A DNA stretch of 64,000 nucleotides from JBFWVD01 sp050246915. Lineage in GTDB: Bacteria > Actinomycetota > Acidimicrobiia > Acidimicrobiales > Ilumatobacteraceae. The stretch is taken from contig JBFWVD010000004.1 in the NCBI GenBank assembly GCA_050246915.1, positions 1 to 64,000 on the forward strand, in the 5' to 3' direction. Of this stretch, positions 28,192 through 37,588 are shown piece by piece. The notes under the pieces are model-generated. The model was not told where the DNA came from, searched no databases, and was given only the letters and a program-made list of their open reading frames with translations. Position 1 is the first letter of the stretch. The number at the start of each line of letters is the position of its first letter. Made by a program: the position numbers and the translations under genes.

Positions 28192-29367
28192 TCACACCTG
28201 GGAGCGGGTCGGGCCCGCTGACGCCAGGGCAGGTGGCGGTCCGACCTCGGGGAACAGATCGAGGAACGCGCCCACCGTGATTCGATAGCGGGTGGCCTCG
28301 TCGACCCCGTCGAACAAGTCGTGCAATGTCTCCTGGGTGTGACCGAAGGTGCCCTCGAGATGTGGATAGTCGCTACCCCACATCACGTTGCGGTACCCCA
28401 TGGCGGTCATGGCGGCGACGGCGGTCTCGTCGTGCTGGAACGAGGCGTACACCTGGGAGTACAGGATCTCCTTGGGGGTCCGCTTCAGCTTCGGGTGCGA
28501 CCAGGCGTGATGCTGGCGATAGCCCTCGGTCATGCGGTCACCGAGGAACGGAACCCAGGTGGCGCCCCCTTCGGAGATGAGGATCTTGAGGTTCTCGTGG
28601 CGATCGAGAGCGCCGGAGGCCACGAGCTTCATGGTGGCCCGCTGACCGGAGAAGGTGGTCTCGGTGTAGTTGAGCACCGCGCCGCCCGGACCCCGATAGG
28701 CGACGCCGATGTTCTTGCCGCCGACGAGGTCGACCGGATCGGTACCGATGTGGAACGCGACCACGATGTTGGCGTCCTCGGCCGTCGCCCAGAACGACTC
28801 CCAGGCATCGGCGTTGTAGTCGGGCACCGCATCGGGTGGGGTGGTGGGCAGGAACACGGCCCGGAACCCCATGGATGCGGTGCGCTCGAGCTCCTCGACG
28901 GCGTCGTCGATGGACAGCATCGACACCTGCGCCGTGGGGACGAACCGGGGGGACGCCTTGCGGATCGTGTCGTCCGCCCAATCGTTGGAGACCTTGATGG
29001 CGGCCTTGAGGGCTTCACGGGTGCGGAACGACGCGTTCCACATGCCGAGCGACGGGAAGATGACCTCGCCCCACACGCCTTCGTTGTCGAGGTCGACGAT
29101 GCGCTTGGAGACGTCGCTGTGGCCCGCAGCGCGACCGGAGAGCTCCATGAACTCCTTCTGCGCGGCCTTGGGAAGCTTGCGGGTGAACGTCTGACCGTCC
29201 ACGTGGACGGTCTCGAAGCCGCCGCTCGGGTCCTTCTCACTGCGGGGCATCAGATCGGCGAGGTGCTTGGGCAGGTTGCTCTGCCACAGGTCCTCGGGCT
29301 CGATGAAGTGCGAATCGCCGGAGTTGGCCCAGATCTTGTCGAGCGTGTTGTTCGCGGTTGTGTCCAT
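28192..29367 (-). CDS. Amidohydrolase 2 family protein (metal-dependent TIM barrel)
   Basis: 391 residues from ATG 29367, with AGGAGG about 11 bases before it. The amidohydrolase 2 pattern is present: NSGDSHFIEPEDLW at the start (where the family has D-x-H), FPSLGMWNASF, AFHIGTDPVDL, an ISEGGATWVPFLGDRM segment and the GSDYPHLEGTFG metal Asp near the end. Such enzymes hydrolyse or decarboxylate cyclic or aromatic acids. The substrate is unknown. The gene's first 118 bases overlap the runaway frame of the broken GGDEF-EAL gene upstream. A candidate TetR operator sits at 29425-29439. Confidence 0.88.
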   Translation of the reverse strand: MDTTANNTLDKIWANSGDSHFIEPEDLWQSNLPKHLADLMPRSEKDPSGGFETVHVDGQTFTRKLPKAAQKEFMELSGRAAGHSDVSKRIVDLDNEGVWGEVIFPSLGMWNASFRTREALKAAIKVSNDWADDTIRKASPRFVPTAQVSMLSIDDAVEELERTASMGFRAVFLPTTPPDAVPDYNADAWESFWATAEDANIVVAFHIGTDPVDLVGGKNIGVAYRGPGGAVLNYTETTFSGQRATMKLVASGALDRHENLKILISEGGATWVPFLGDRMTEGYRQHHAWSHPKLKRTPKEILYSQVYASFQHDETAVAAMTAMGYRNVMWGSDYPHLEGTFGHTQETLHDLFDGVDEATRYRITVGAFLDLFPEVGPPPALASAGPTRSQV

Positions 29368-32042
29368 GGGGGATGGATCCTCCTGCTCAGGTCCTGATGG
29401 GACGTTAGTCCCGTACGACCTAATTTGACAACCGCGTTTGCAATATCTTCCCGATTGACGCGAGCCGCTACTGCGAGGTGGTCGATGCCGGCGAGTTGCT
29501 GGAGAAGTTGACCTCGAACTGGCCGGCGCTGCACGGGCGGCCGAGCAGGTAGCCCTGGAGGAACTCGCACCCTCGACCGGTCCTTCGCGGCGTGGAGGTT
29601 GCTGACGAAGCTGCGGTCGATCTTGAGTCGGTCGATGGGGAGCTGTCGGAGCTGGGCGATGGAGGTGTAACCGGTGCCGAAGTCGTCGATGGCGACGCTG
29701 GCGCCGAGGGCTCGCACCTGTTCCAGGATCTGGGCTGCGGTCAGCAGATCGTTGAGGAGCACCGTCTCGGTGAGCTCCAGCGTGAACGCCTGCGCCGGCA
29801 ATCCGGTTTCGGCCAGGGCGTTGGTCAGCGATTCGATGAACCCGAGCGAGAACAACGTACGGCCGGACACGTTCGTGGACAGATGCAGATCGGGGAAGAA
29901 CGTCGAACGCCATCGCACCACCTGCGCCATGGCGTCGCGCATCACCCACCGATCGAGGTCCACGATGAGATTGGACTCCTCGGCGATGTCGATGAAGTCG
30001 TTGGGTGGGACCTGATGACCATCGGCGTGGTTCCAGCGGACCAGCGCCTCGACGCCGTAGGGCGTCGCCGGATTGAGCAACGGTTCGCCCGATCTCGTCA
30101 GGGGCTGGAAGTACACCTCGAGGTGCCCGAGCCGAAGGGCATCGCGTAGCTCGCGGCTCACCCGATTGCGACGCTCGAGCTCCGAGCGCAGAGCGTCGTC
30201 GAACACGATGTACTCATTCGTCCCACGGTCCTTGGCGCGGTACAGCGCGATGTCGGCGTCGCGAAGCAGGGTGCTGGCGGTGTCGTTGGAAGTCGAGATG
30301 ATCACGCCCGCGCTGGCCCCGACATGATGGCGCTCGTCGGCCACCACGATCGGTTCGCCGATGGCGTCGATCATCGACCGCGTCGCCGCAGTCACGACAT
30401 CGGTGGCGTCATGTGGATGGGCCGGGCTGAGCGACATGACCACCACGAACTCGTCGCCGCCGAGACGCGCAGCGATGGCAGCGCTCGGGGCCGAACGCAC
30501 GAGTCGGTCAGCGACGGCTTGCAACACGATGTCCCCGGTACCGTGGCCGTAGCCGTCATTGGTCTGCTTGAAGCCGTCGAGATCGAAGAAGATGAGCCCC
30601 ACTGTCGAACCGCGGGCGAGGAAGCCTTCGATGCGTTCCAGCAAGGCGCGGCGATTGAGCAACCCGGTGAGTGCATCGTGGGACGCGTCGTGGGCGAGGC
30701 GAGCCTGCAAGGCATCGCGCTCGCTGAGTGACTGGGTGAGGCGCGCCACCGATTCGTTCATCACCATGCCGAGATGCCCGGGTGCGGGATCGATCGCCGC
30801 CGCGACGGCGGTCGCCCCGGCGGCGAGCGCTTCGGCCTGCTGTTCGATGGTGTGGAGCGTGTCCACCGCGTCGTTGAGACCCCGTGTGGCGACGGCCACC
30901 TCGCGAGCGCCGCGCAGCGGGAGACGCTGATGATGGACCTCGCCGCTGGACACCGCGGTGGCGCGTTGTTGCAGTGCGCGCAGTGGGTTGGAGATGGAGC
31001 GGGCGATGAGCAGAGCGACGATCGCGGCCGCCGCCGTCACGGCGATGAGGGCGTTGAGCTGTCGCTGATAATCGTGTTGTGCGTTGGTGGCAAGGACCTC
31101 GGCTGCGACCGAGGCGGCATCGAGGCGGCGGTTGAGGAAGTCGTACACCGCGATGCTGCGGGCCAGACCGCTCTTGAGCGCGATGCCCGCGTCATCGAGG
31201 TTCAGCGCGGTGGCCCCCGGGGCGAGCTGCGCGTCGACGAACCCAGCGAACGTGGTCTCGGCCGAGGTCGAGCCGACGCTCTGGTTCCACTCGGCGCGGA
31301 TCGTCGGCTCGCCGTCGACCAGATCGTCGACGGCCAACGCGCGGGCCTGCGTGGCGCGGGCCAACTCGATGCGGGCGGCGGAGCCGCCGTCCGAACCGGG
31401 GACCAACAACTTGCTGAACGCCGCCACCTCCTCATCGGAGGTTTCGTAGGCGCTCGATGCAGCTTCGATGGCGGTGACCGCGGCGTCGAGCTCGCGGCTG
31501 CCCGATACCGATGCCGGGATGGCGGCGAGCAACTCCGACGCCTGGTGCAGATCGATCTTCCATTGGAGCGTGAACGGTGCGCGCAAACGGGTGTAGGCAG
31601 TGCGGGTGTCGAGCGGCTCGATGGTGCCGGCGTCGAGGGCAGCGCGGACGCCTTCGAGGGTGGACAGCAGTCCGTTGGCCCGCAACTCGTCGATCGCCTC
31701 TGTGTTGGCGTCCACCGCGGCCCTCGTCGTGGCGACCTCCTGGCGTGCTTGATAGTCGAGCAGTTGTTCGACGACCGACACGTCGACGCCGATCGTGCCG
31801 GCCCATGACAGCATCTCGGCCGGCCACGCCTCCTGGCGCAGGGCACCGCTGGCCTTCGACGCCGTGACGCTCGATGCCAAGTGGGTGCTCACCGCCTCGG
31901 CAGTGGCACGTAGCTCGCGATGGCGGTCCAGGTTGGCCTTGGCCAACGTGCCGTAGGACAGCAACGGGACGAGGACGATGAGGAGCAATCGGGTCCGAAT
32001 GGTCGTGATCGGTAGACGCGTTCTTCGATGCCGTCGCAACAT
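29250..32042 (-). CDS. GGDEF protein with frameshifted, broken EAL domain
   Basis: Third of three tandem paralogs, starting at ATG 32042, five bases after the stop of the second. It has a transmembrane helix, a 290-residue helical sensor, a second helix, HAMP, an intact GGDEF (RLGGDEFVVVM) and an EAL domain that is normal as far as FVSNLHAAKDRS. There the frame breaks. Relative to the neighbour, 98 nt are missing at about 29573-29577, removing the segment with EGVET. The true tail (GCEFLQGYLLGRP) survives in another frame and ends at TAG 29468-29470. The length of the remnant plus 98 is divisible by three. The open frame instead runs on to 29250 inside the amidohydrolase gene. Diguanylate cyclase activity may persist; phosphodiesterase activity should be lost. 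Confidence 0.82.
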   Translation of the reverse strand: MLRRHRRTRLPITTIRTRLLLIVLVPLLSYGTLAKANLDRHRELRATAEAVSTHLASSVTASKASGALRQEAWPAEMLSWAGTIGVDVSVVEQLLDYQARQEVATTRAAVDANTEAIDELRANGLLSTLEGVRAALDAGTIEPLDTRTAYTRLRAPFTLQWKIDLHQASELLAAIPASVSGSRELDAAVTAIEAASSAYETSDEEVAAFSKLLVPGSDGGSAARIELARATQARALAVDDLVDGEPTIRAEWNQSVGSTSAETTFAGFVDAQLAPGATALNLDDAGIALKSGLARSIAVYDFLNRRLDAASVAAEVLATNAQHDYQRQLNALIAVTAAAAIVALLIARSISNPLRALQQRATAVSSGEVHHQRLPLRGAREVAVATRGLNDAVDTLHTIEQQAEALAAGATAVAAAIDPAPGHLGMVMNESVARLTQSLSERDALQARLAHDASHDALTGLLNRRALLERIEGFLARGSTVGLIFFDLDGFKQTNDGYGHGTGDIVLQAVADRLVRSAPSAAIAARLGGDEFVVVMSLSPAHPHDATDVVTAATRSMIDAIGEPIVVADERHHVGASAGVIISTSNDTASTLLRDADIALYRAKDRGTNEYIVFDDALRSELERRNRVSRELRDALRLGHLEVYFQPLTRSGEPLLNPATPYGVEALVRWNHADGHQVPPNDFIDIAEESNLIVDLDRWVMRDAMAQVVRWRSTFFPDLHLSTNVSGRTLFSLGFIESLTNALAETGLPAQAFTLELTETVLLNDLLTAAQILEQVRALGASVAIDDFGTGYTSIAQLRQLPIDRLKIDRSFVSNLHAAKDRSRVRVPPGLPARPPVQRRPVRGQLLQQLAGIDHLAVAARVNREDIANAVVKLGRTGLTSHQDLSRRIHPPWTQPRTTRSTRSGPTPAIRTSSSPRTCGRATCPSTSPI
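29425..29439. promoter_or_regulatory. Candidate TetR operator upstream of the amidohydrolase gene
   Basis: Read on the minus strand this is AAACGCGGTTGTCAA, matching 12 of 15 bases of the site at 26365-26379 and in the same orientation relative to its gene. It lies about 58 bases before the amidohydrolase ATG and inside the aberrant 3' frame of the broken GGDEF-EAL gene. Confidence 0.4.
29573..29577 (-). other. Inferred 98-nt deletion junction in the EAL domain
   Basis: The minus strand reads GACCGGTCGAGGGTGCGAG here. The first part matches the paralog's DRS codons and the second part its RGCE codons, which in the paralog are separated by 32 further codons. The loss of 98 nt shifts the frame. 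Confidence 0.75.
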
Positions 32043-32047
32043 GAGGG

Positions 32048-34738
32048 TCACACCTTCGCCGGTGGTCGGTTCGTGATGCCTGTGAGTTCGCCGTGCCCGC
32101 CCGGGGCGAACGAAGCTTCGAAGGCGTGGACATTGCAGGGGCGGCCGAGCAAATAGCCCTGCAGCAGCTCGCACCCTCGGAGGGTCAGGAAGTCCCGTTG
32201 ATCTTCGGTCTCCACGCCCTCTGCGACGATCTCGCAACCGAGGGAGTGACCGACGCTGATGACGAGGTCGACGATTGACCGGTCCTGATCGAGGTGGAGG
32301 TTGCTGACGAAGCTGCGGTCGATCTTGAGTCGGTCGATGGGGAGCTGTCGGAGTTGAGCGATGGAGGTGTAACCGGTGCCGAAGTCGTCGATGGCGACGC
32401 TGGCGCCGAGGGCTCGCACCTGCTCGAGGGTCTGCGCTGCGCGGTCGAGGTCGTTGAGGAGCACCGTCTCGGTGAGCTCCAGCGTGAACGCACCCGTTGG
32501 CAGTCCGGTGGCGATCAGGTCGTCGCGCAGCGACTCGATGAACCCCGCCGTGAACAGCGTGCGCCCCGATGCATTGCACGACAGGTGCAGATCGGGGAAC
32601 GGACCGCGGCGCCAGCGGACCACTTGGGTCATGGCCTCGCGCATCACCCAGAGGTCGATGTCGACGATCAGGTTGGATTCCTCGGCGATGTCGATGAAGT
32701 CGTTGGGCGGGACCTGATGACCCGAGGGGTGGTTCCAGCGCACCAGCGCCTCGACGCCGTGCAGAAGCAGCGGTGATCCGGTTTCCAGCGAGGACTGGGT
32801 GAGCGGCTGGAAATACACCTCGAGCTCGCCTCGGCCGATGCCCGCACGGAGCTCGGACGCGACGCGATGGCGTCGGGCGAGCTCGGCGCGGAGCGTGTCG
32901 TCGAACACGACGAACTGGTTCGTGCCGCGGTCCTTGGCGCGATACAGAGCGATGTCGGCGTCACGCAGCATCGACGACGACGTGGACTCGGCGGTGGAGA
33001 CGGCCACCCCGGCACATGCCCCGATCTGATGTCGCTCGTCGCCGACACAGATCGGTCCGGTGACCGCGGCGATCATCGACGTCGCCAGTTCGGAGGCGAG
33101 CTCGTGTTGTGGTCGGGCCACGGGATCGGTTTCGCTCGACGTGATGACGACGACGAACTCGTCGCCACCCAGGCGAGCGACGATCGCAGAAGGCGGTGCG
33201 GTCTTCACGAGTCGTTGTGCCACCACCTGCAGCACCGTGTCGCCGGCGGAGTGACCGAAGCCGTCGTTGGTCTGCTTGAACCCGTCGAGGTCGAAGAACA
33301 CCAGCACCACCGTCGGATCATCAGCAAGGAGCGCATCGACCCGATCGAGCAGGGCGCGACGGTTGATCAGACCCGTCAGCGCGTCGTGGCTCGCCTCGTG
33401 GGCCAGACGTGTCTCGAGAGCGTCCCGTTCTTCGAGCGACGCAGTGAGGCGGGCGACCGATGCATGCATCATCGTCCCGAGGTGTCCGGGCGCCGGCACG
33501 ACAATGGCTGCGGCTTCGGTGTCGCCGGCCGCAAGTGCTTCGGCCTGTTGCTCGATGGTGTGCAGCGTGGCGACGGCGTCGTTGAAGCCACGGGCTGCGA
33601 CCGCTACCTCCCGTGCTCCGCGCAAGGGGAGTTGCTCATGGTGCACGTCGCCGTTCGAGACCGCGGCGGCGCGACGCTGCAACGCCTGCAACGGCCGAGC
33701 GATGGACCGAGCGATGAGCAGTGCGACGAGCGCCGCTATCGCGGTCACGGCGACGAGCGCGTTGAACTGGCGTTGATGGTCGGCCTGCGCCTGGTCGGTG
33801 AGGGCCGTCGCAGCCGCGGTGGCGGCCGCGAGCCGGTCGGTCAGATAGGTCTGGATGATGTCGCTGCGAATGAGCCCGCCTCGCAAGGCCGCAGCGATCT
33901 CGGGCTGCGTCGGGGGTTCCGAAGATGCCAGCTGTTGCGCGACGACGTTGCTGAACTCCCGGGGAGCGCCTTGCGCGTCGAGCCGGGTGGTGAATGACGA
34001 GCGTGTCTCTGGGTCGGTCTCGATGAGGCGCTGCAGCGCCAGTTGGTACGACTGGGTGGCCTTGGCCAGGTTGATCCGAGCAGCGGCTCGATCGGCGCTG
34101 CCGAGCAGGACCACGGTGAGCGTCGCCACCTCGGTGTCGGCGGCCTCGTAGAGGTCCGATGTGCGTTCCAGCTCGCTCACGGAGCGTTCGAGGGCCGTGG
34201 TCCCCACGACCGTGGATGGCAGGTCGGCAAGCAGGCGATGTGCAGCGTTGAGGTCGATCTTCCATTGGAGCTGGGACGGCGCGCGTAGCCGATAGAACAC
34301 GTCGCGCAGGTCCAGCGGATCGATGGAGCCGCGGTCGAGTGCCTGCCGCACCTCGTAGAGGTCGGGGAGCAGACCGCTGTTCCGCAACTCGGCCACGGCC
34401 TCGTTGTCAGCATCGAGCGCGGCGCGAGCCTCGGCAACCTGGCGACGAACGGGGATCGCGGTGAGCTGTTCGATGATGTCGATGCTGATGCCGAGTCGAG
34501 CCGACCAGGCCATCATCTCTGACGGCAACTCTTCTTGCCTGAGCTTGCTGTTGGCACGATCCACCGCGATCGTGGAGGCCAGATGTGCTCGGACCCGTTC
34601 GGCAGTGGATCGGGTACTGCGATGGTGCGCGAGATTCGATCGCACCAATGCACCGAACGCGACGAGGGGCACCAGTGCGATCAGCAGCAGCCGGGTCCGA
34701 ATGGTGGTGAGGGGCAGACGCGTCCCACGGGTCATCAC
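32048..34738 (-). CDS. Membrane GGDEF-EAL c-di-GMP protein (tandem copy 2)
   Basis: 896 residues starting with an ATGA overlap on the upstream paralog. An N-terminal helix (TRLLLIALVPLVAFGALV) precedes a helical periplasmic sensor of about 290 residues, a second helix (FNALVAVTAIAALVALLIAR) and a HAMP-like linker. The GGDEF is intact (RLGGDEFVVV). The EAL is complete: HGVEALVRWN, LSCNASGRTLF, LELTETVLLND, IDDFGTGYTS, RLKIDRSF, VAEGVETEDQRD. No RxxD I-site lies before GGDEF. Parts of the EAL region are almost identical in DNA to copy 3. The middle gene of a three-gene operon. Confidence 0.93.
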   Translation of the reverse strand: MMTRGTRLPLTTIRTRLLLIALVPLVAFGALVRSNLAHHRSTRSTAERVRAHLASTIAVDRANSKLRQEELPSEMMAWSARLGISIDIIEQLTAIPVRRQVAEARAALDADNEAVAELRNSGLLPDLYEVRQALDRGSIDPLDLRDVFYRLRAPSQLQWKIDLNAAHRLLADLPSTVVGTTALERSVSELERTSDLYEAADTEVATLTVVLLGSADRAAARINLAKATQSYQLALQRLIETDPETRSSFTTRLDAQGAPREFSNVVAQQLASSEPPTQPEIAAALRGGLIRSDIIQTYLTDRLAAATAAATALTDQAQADHQRQFNALVAVTAIAALVALLIARSIARPLQALQRRAAAVSNGDVHHEQLPLRGAREVAVAARGFNDAVATLHTIEQQAEALAAGDTEAAAIVVPAPGHLGTMMHASVARLTASLEERDALETRLAHEASHDALTGLINRRALLDRVDALLADDPTVVLVFFDLDGFKQTNDGFGHSAGDTVLQVVAQRLVKTAPPSAIVARLGGDEFVVVITSSETDPVARPQHELASELATSMIAAVTGPICVGDERHQIGACAGVAVSTAESTSSSMLRDADIALYRAKDRGTNQFVVFDDTLRAELARRHRVASELRAGIGRGELEVYFQPLTQSSLETGSPLLLHGVEALVRWNHPSGHQVPPNDFIDIAEESNLIVDIDLWVMREAMTQVVRWRRGPFPDLHLSCNASGRTLFTAGFIESLRDDLIATGLPTGAFTLELTETVLLNDLDRAAQTLEQVRALGASVAIDDFGTGYTSIAQLRQLPIDRLKIDRSFVSNLHLDQDRSIVDLVISVGHSLGCEIVAEGVETEDQRDFLTLRGCELLQGYLLGRPCNVHAFEASFAPGGHGELTGITNRPPAKV

Positions 34739-37458
34739 GCGGACCCGTGGCGATGGTTGCCCGAGCGGAGTCCGCTCGCGGCCAACGAGGCGTCAGGGAA
34801 CGTGGCCTCGAACGCGCCGGCGTCGAGTGGCCGGCTGATCAGATACCCCTGGAGGAGCTCGCAGCCGCGCTGGACCAGGAACGCCTGTTGTTCGATGGTC
34901 TCGACGCCTTCGGCGACGAGCTCGCATCCGAGGGAGTGACCCACGCTGATCACCAGATCCACGATGGAACGGTCCCTTTCTGCCTCGAGGTTGCTGACGA
35001 ACGATCGATCGATCTTGAGACAATCGATCGGCAGCTGGCGGAGCTGGGCAATGGACGTATATCCCGTTCCGAAGTCGTCGATGGCGACGCGAATCCCGAG
35101 CGCGCGCAGTTGCGCCAGTTGCGCGGCGGCCAACGAGAGGTCGGTCAGCAGCACCGTTTCGGTCAACTCGACCGTCAACGCGGTGGGCGGGAGGCCGGCG
35201 TCGGACAACAACTCGACCACGTTGTCGACGAAGCCCGGCGAGAACAGCGTTCGCCCCGAGATGTTGGCCGACAGTCGGAGATCGGGGTATCGCTCCCTTC
35301 GCCACTGAGCGATCTGCTCTGCCGCCCGGGACATCACCGTCATGTCGAGCGCCACGATCAGATCGGACTCCTCGGCCACGGGGATGAAGTCATCGGGCGG
35401 GACCAACGTGCCATCGGGCTTTCGCCAGCGAACCAATGCTTCGACGCCGTGCAGCCCGTTGATGGCCGGTCGGCTGATGGGCTGGTAGTAGACGACCAGT
35501 TGATCGTCGTCCATGGCCTCGCGCAGCTCCCGGGCGATACGCAGGTTGCGATCGAGCTCGGCCCGGAGCGCCTCGCCGAACTCGATGGTCACGCTCCCAC
35601 CGATGGACTTGGCTCGGTACAGGGCGAGATCGGCGCACTGGACCAGCGACGCGGCCGAGGCCCCCGGTGCCGAGACGGCGATGCCCGCGCTCGCCCCCAA
35701 CTGCACCTGCTCCGCCAATGCCGCGATCGGCTCACGGATGGCGTCGATGACGGCCTTGGCCGTCCGTTCTGCGTGGTCGCAGGGCTTGTCGGCCATGTCG
35801 ATCACCATCACGAACTCATCGCCACCGAATCGCGCGGAGACCGCAGCCGGAGGTGCTGAGCGGGTCAGTCGGTCGGCGACCACCCGGAGAACAGCATCGC
35901 CCGTGCCATGGCCGAAACCGTCGTTGGTCTGCTTGAACCCGTCGAGGTCGAAGAAGATCACCGCCACGGCGTCGCCGCGTTCGACACAACGCTCGAGGTG
36001 GTCGAGCAGGGCGCGACGGTTGAGGAGCCCCGTCAGGGCATCATGGCTCGCTTCGTGGGCGAGCCGCTTCTCGAGGGCGTCTCGTTCGCCGAGGGACAAG
36101 GTGAGGCGCGCCACCGAGGCGTGCATCATCGTGCCCAGATGCCCCGGTGCGGGCACGATGTCCCGGGCGGCGTTGGTGTTCCCGGCGGCGAGCGCTTCGG
36201 CTTGGCGTTCGATGGTGTGCAGGTTGGCGATGGCGTCGTTGAGGCCTGCGGTGGCCACGGCGACCTCGCGAGGGCCGCGGGTCGGGAGCGGCTCGAGTTG
36301 CAGGTCACCGGAGCTCAACAGCGCCGCCCGTGCTTCGAGGCGGCGAAGGGGTTTGGCGATCGATCGGGAGGCGAGCAGGGTGAGGATGCCGGTGAGCGCG
36401 GCGACGATCGCCACCTCGACCACCGTTTCGTTGAGTTCGACGTTCGTGCCCATCACCAATTCGCGTGAGGCGAGTTCCGCGTCACGGATGCGGGCCAGCA
36501 GGAACGTGTACAGCGCGTCGTCGCGTGACAGGCCGATGCGGAAGAGTTCGGCCACAGCGTCGATGGACGTCGATCCGCCGTGGGTGGCACTCTCGAGTTC
36601 AGCGGCGACGGCGTTGTCGAAATCGACCGTCCCGTCCGATCGATCAGCCGTCTCGGCCCATGGCAGCGTCGACGCGGCCAGGCCGGTCGCGCCCACCTCG
36701 AGGACAGCGGATTCGTAGCTCTCGGTGGCCCGCGCCAACGCCACCAGGGCGACGTCGTGGGCGACCGCAGAACTCTCCAGCCGATCCTGGTCATCGGTGG
36801 CGAAGCTGCCGAGGATGCGGTCGATGGCAATGGTGCTCATGTGCTGGAGCTGAGCCGACGACGCCACGTACAGGCGCGACGATGCGTCGAGCCGGGTCAT
36901 CGTGGTGAGCATGTCGTCGGCACCCTGCACGGCGGTGACGACGGTGCGCTGCAACGCCCAGGCGGCGTCGATCTCCGATCGCCACAGATGGTCGAGTGGT
37001 TGCTTGAGGCCCTCGTAGAGCGCTCGGACGCTGTCGGGTGTCGCCGTGCCGTTGTCGATGAGGGCCCTTCCGGTCGCCAGATCAGCACGGTTCTGGGCCG
37101 TCAGCACCTTGGTGGTGATCTCGTTGGCGTCGGTGAGCGAGCGGTACCGGCTGACCTCCGTGGCAAGGTCGATGCCGAGGAACTCCCCGATCTGTGGTGC
37201 TTCGAGCCCGAACGCGCCACCCTGGACGGTCATCTGGGCGAAGCGGTACTCCCAGTTCAGGGAGCGGGTGGCCGCCAACGCCTCCTGGGCGGTGACGATG
37301 TGACCGTCGATCTGCGAGACGATCGACCGGACCTCGACGCGGGCGTTGTACTCGCGGCGGGCGAGCAGGCCATAGGCCAGCAGGGGGACCAGCATGATGA
37401 GCAGAAGCCGTGTCCGTGTCCGCGTGAGCGGGATGCGCGGGCCCGACATGAAGTGCAC
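34735..37458 (-). CDS. Membrane GGDEF-EAL c-di-GMP protein (tandem copy 1)
   Basis: 907 residues; ATG at 37449, three codons later, is an alternative start. Same layout as its two downstream paralogs: a transmembrane helix (TRLLLIMLVPLLAYGLLA), an extracellular helical sensor to about 330, a second helix, HAMP, GGDEF (RFGGDEFVMVI) and a full EAL (LHGVEALVRW, LSANISGRTLF, VELTETVLLTD, IDDFGTGYTS, CLKIDRSF, VAEGVETIEQQ). The sensor part differs most among the copies, suggesting different signals but the same output. It is the most diverged of the three. It lies 130 bases downstream of a zinc-finger anti-sigma gene on the same strand. Confidence 0.93.
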   Translation of the reverse strand: MHFMSGPRIPLTRTRTRLLLIMLVPLLAYGLLARREYNARVEVRSIVSQIDGHIVTAQEALAATRSLNWEYRFAQMTVQGGAFGLEAPQIGEFLGIDLATEVSRYRSLTDANEITTKVLTAQNRADLATGRALIDNGTATPDSVRALYEGLKQPLDHLWRSEIDAAWALQRTVVTAVQGADDMLTTMTRLDASSRLYVASSAQLQHMSTIAIDRILGSFATDDQDRLESSAVAHDVALVALARATESYESAVLEVGATGLAASTLPWAETADRSDGTVDFDNAVAAELESATHGGSTSIDAVAELFRIGLSRDDALYTFLLARIRDAELASRELVMGTNVELNETVVEVAIVAALTGILTLLASRSIAKPLRRLEARAALLSSGDLQLEPLPTRGPREVAVATAGLNDAIANLHTIERQAEALAAGNTNAARDIVPAPGHLGTMMHASVARLTLSLGERDALEKRLAHEASHDALTGLLNRRALLDHLERCVERGDAVAVIFFDLDGFKQTNDGFGHGTGDAVLRVVADRLTRSAPPAAVSARFGGDEFVMVIDMADKPCDHAERTAKAVIDAIREPIAALAEQVQLGASAGIAVSAPGASAASLVQCADLALYRAKSIGGSVTIEFGEALRAELDRNLRIARELREAMDDDQLVVYYQPISRPAINGLHGVEALVRWRKPDGTLVPPDDFIPVAEESDLIVALDMTVMSRAAEQIAQWRRERYPDLRLSANISGRTLFSPGFVDNVVELLSDAGLPPTALTVELTETVLLTDLSLAAAQLAQLRALGIRVAIDDFGTGYTSIAQLRQLPIDCLKIDRSFVSNLEAERDRSIVDLVISVGHSLGCELVAEGVETIEQQAFLVQRGCELLQGYLISRPLDAGAFEATFPDASLAASGLRSGNHRHGSA

Positions 37459-37588
37459 GTCCCTGGTTCGGCCGCCGACATGGGGGAGTTGAGGTCGTCA
37501 AACGACCCCTTGACCAGTCCTAGGACCAATTCTTGATCTGGTTCAGACCATCCTGGCGCACGGCTGCCGGAGTGGCAGGAGAAAATGA

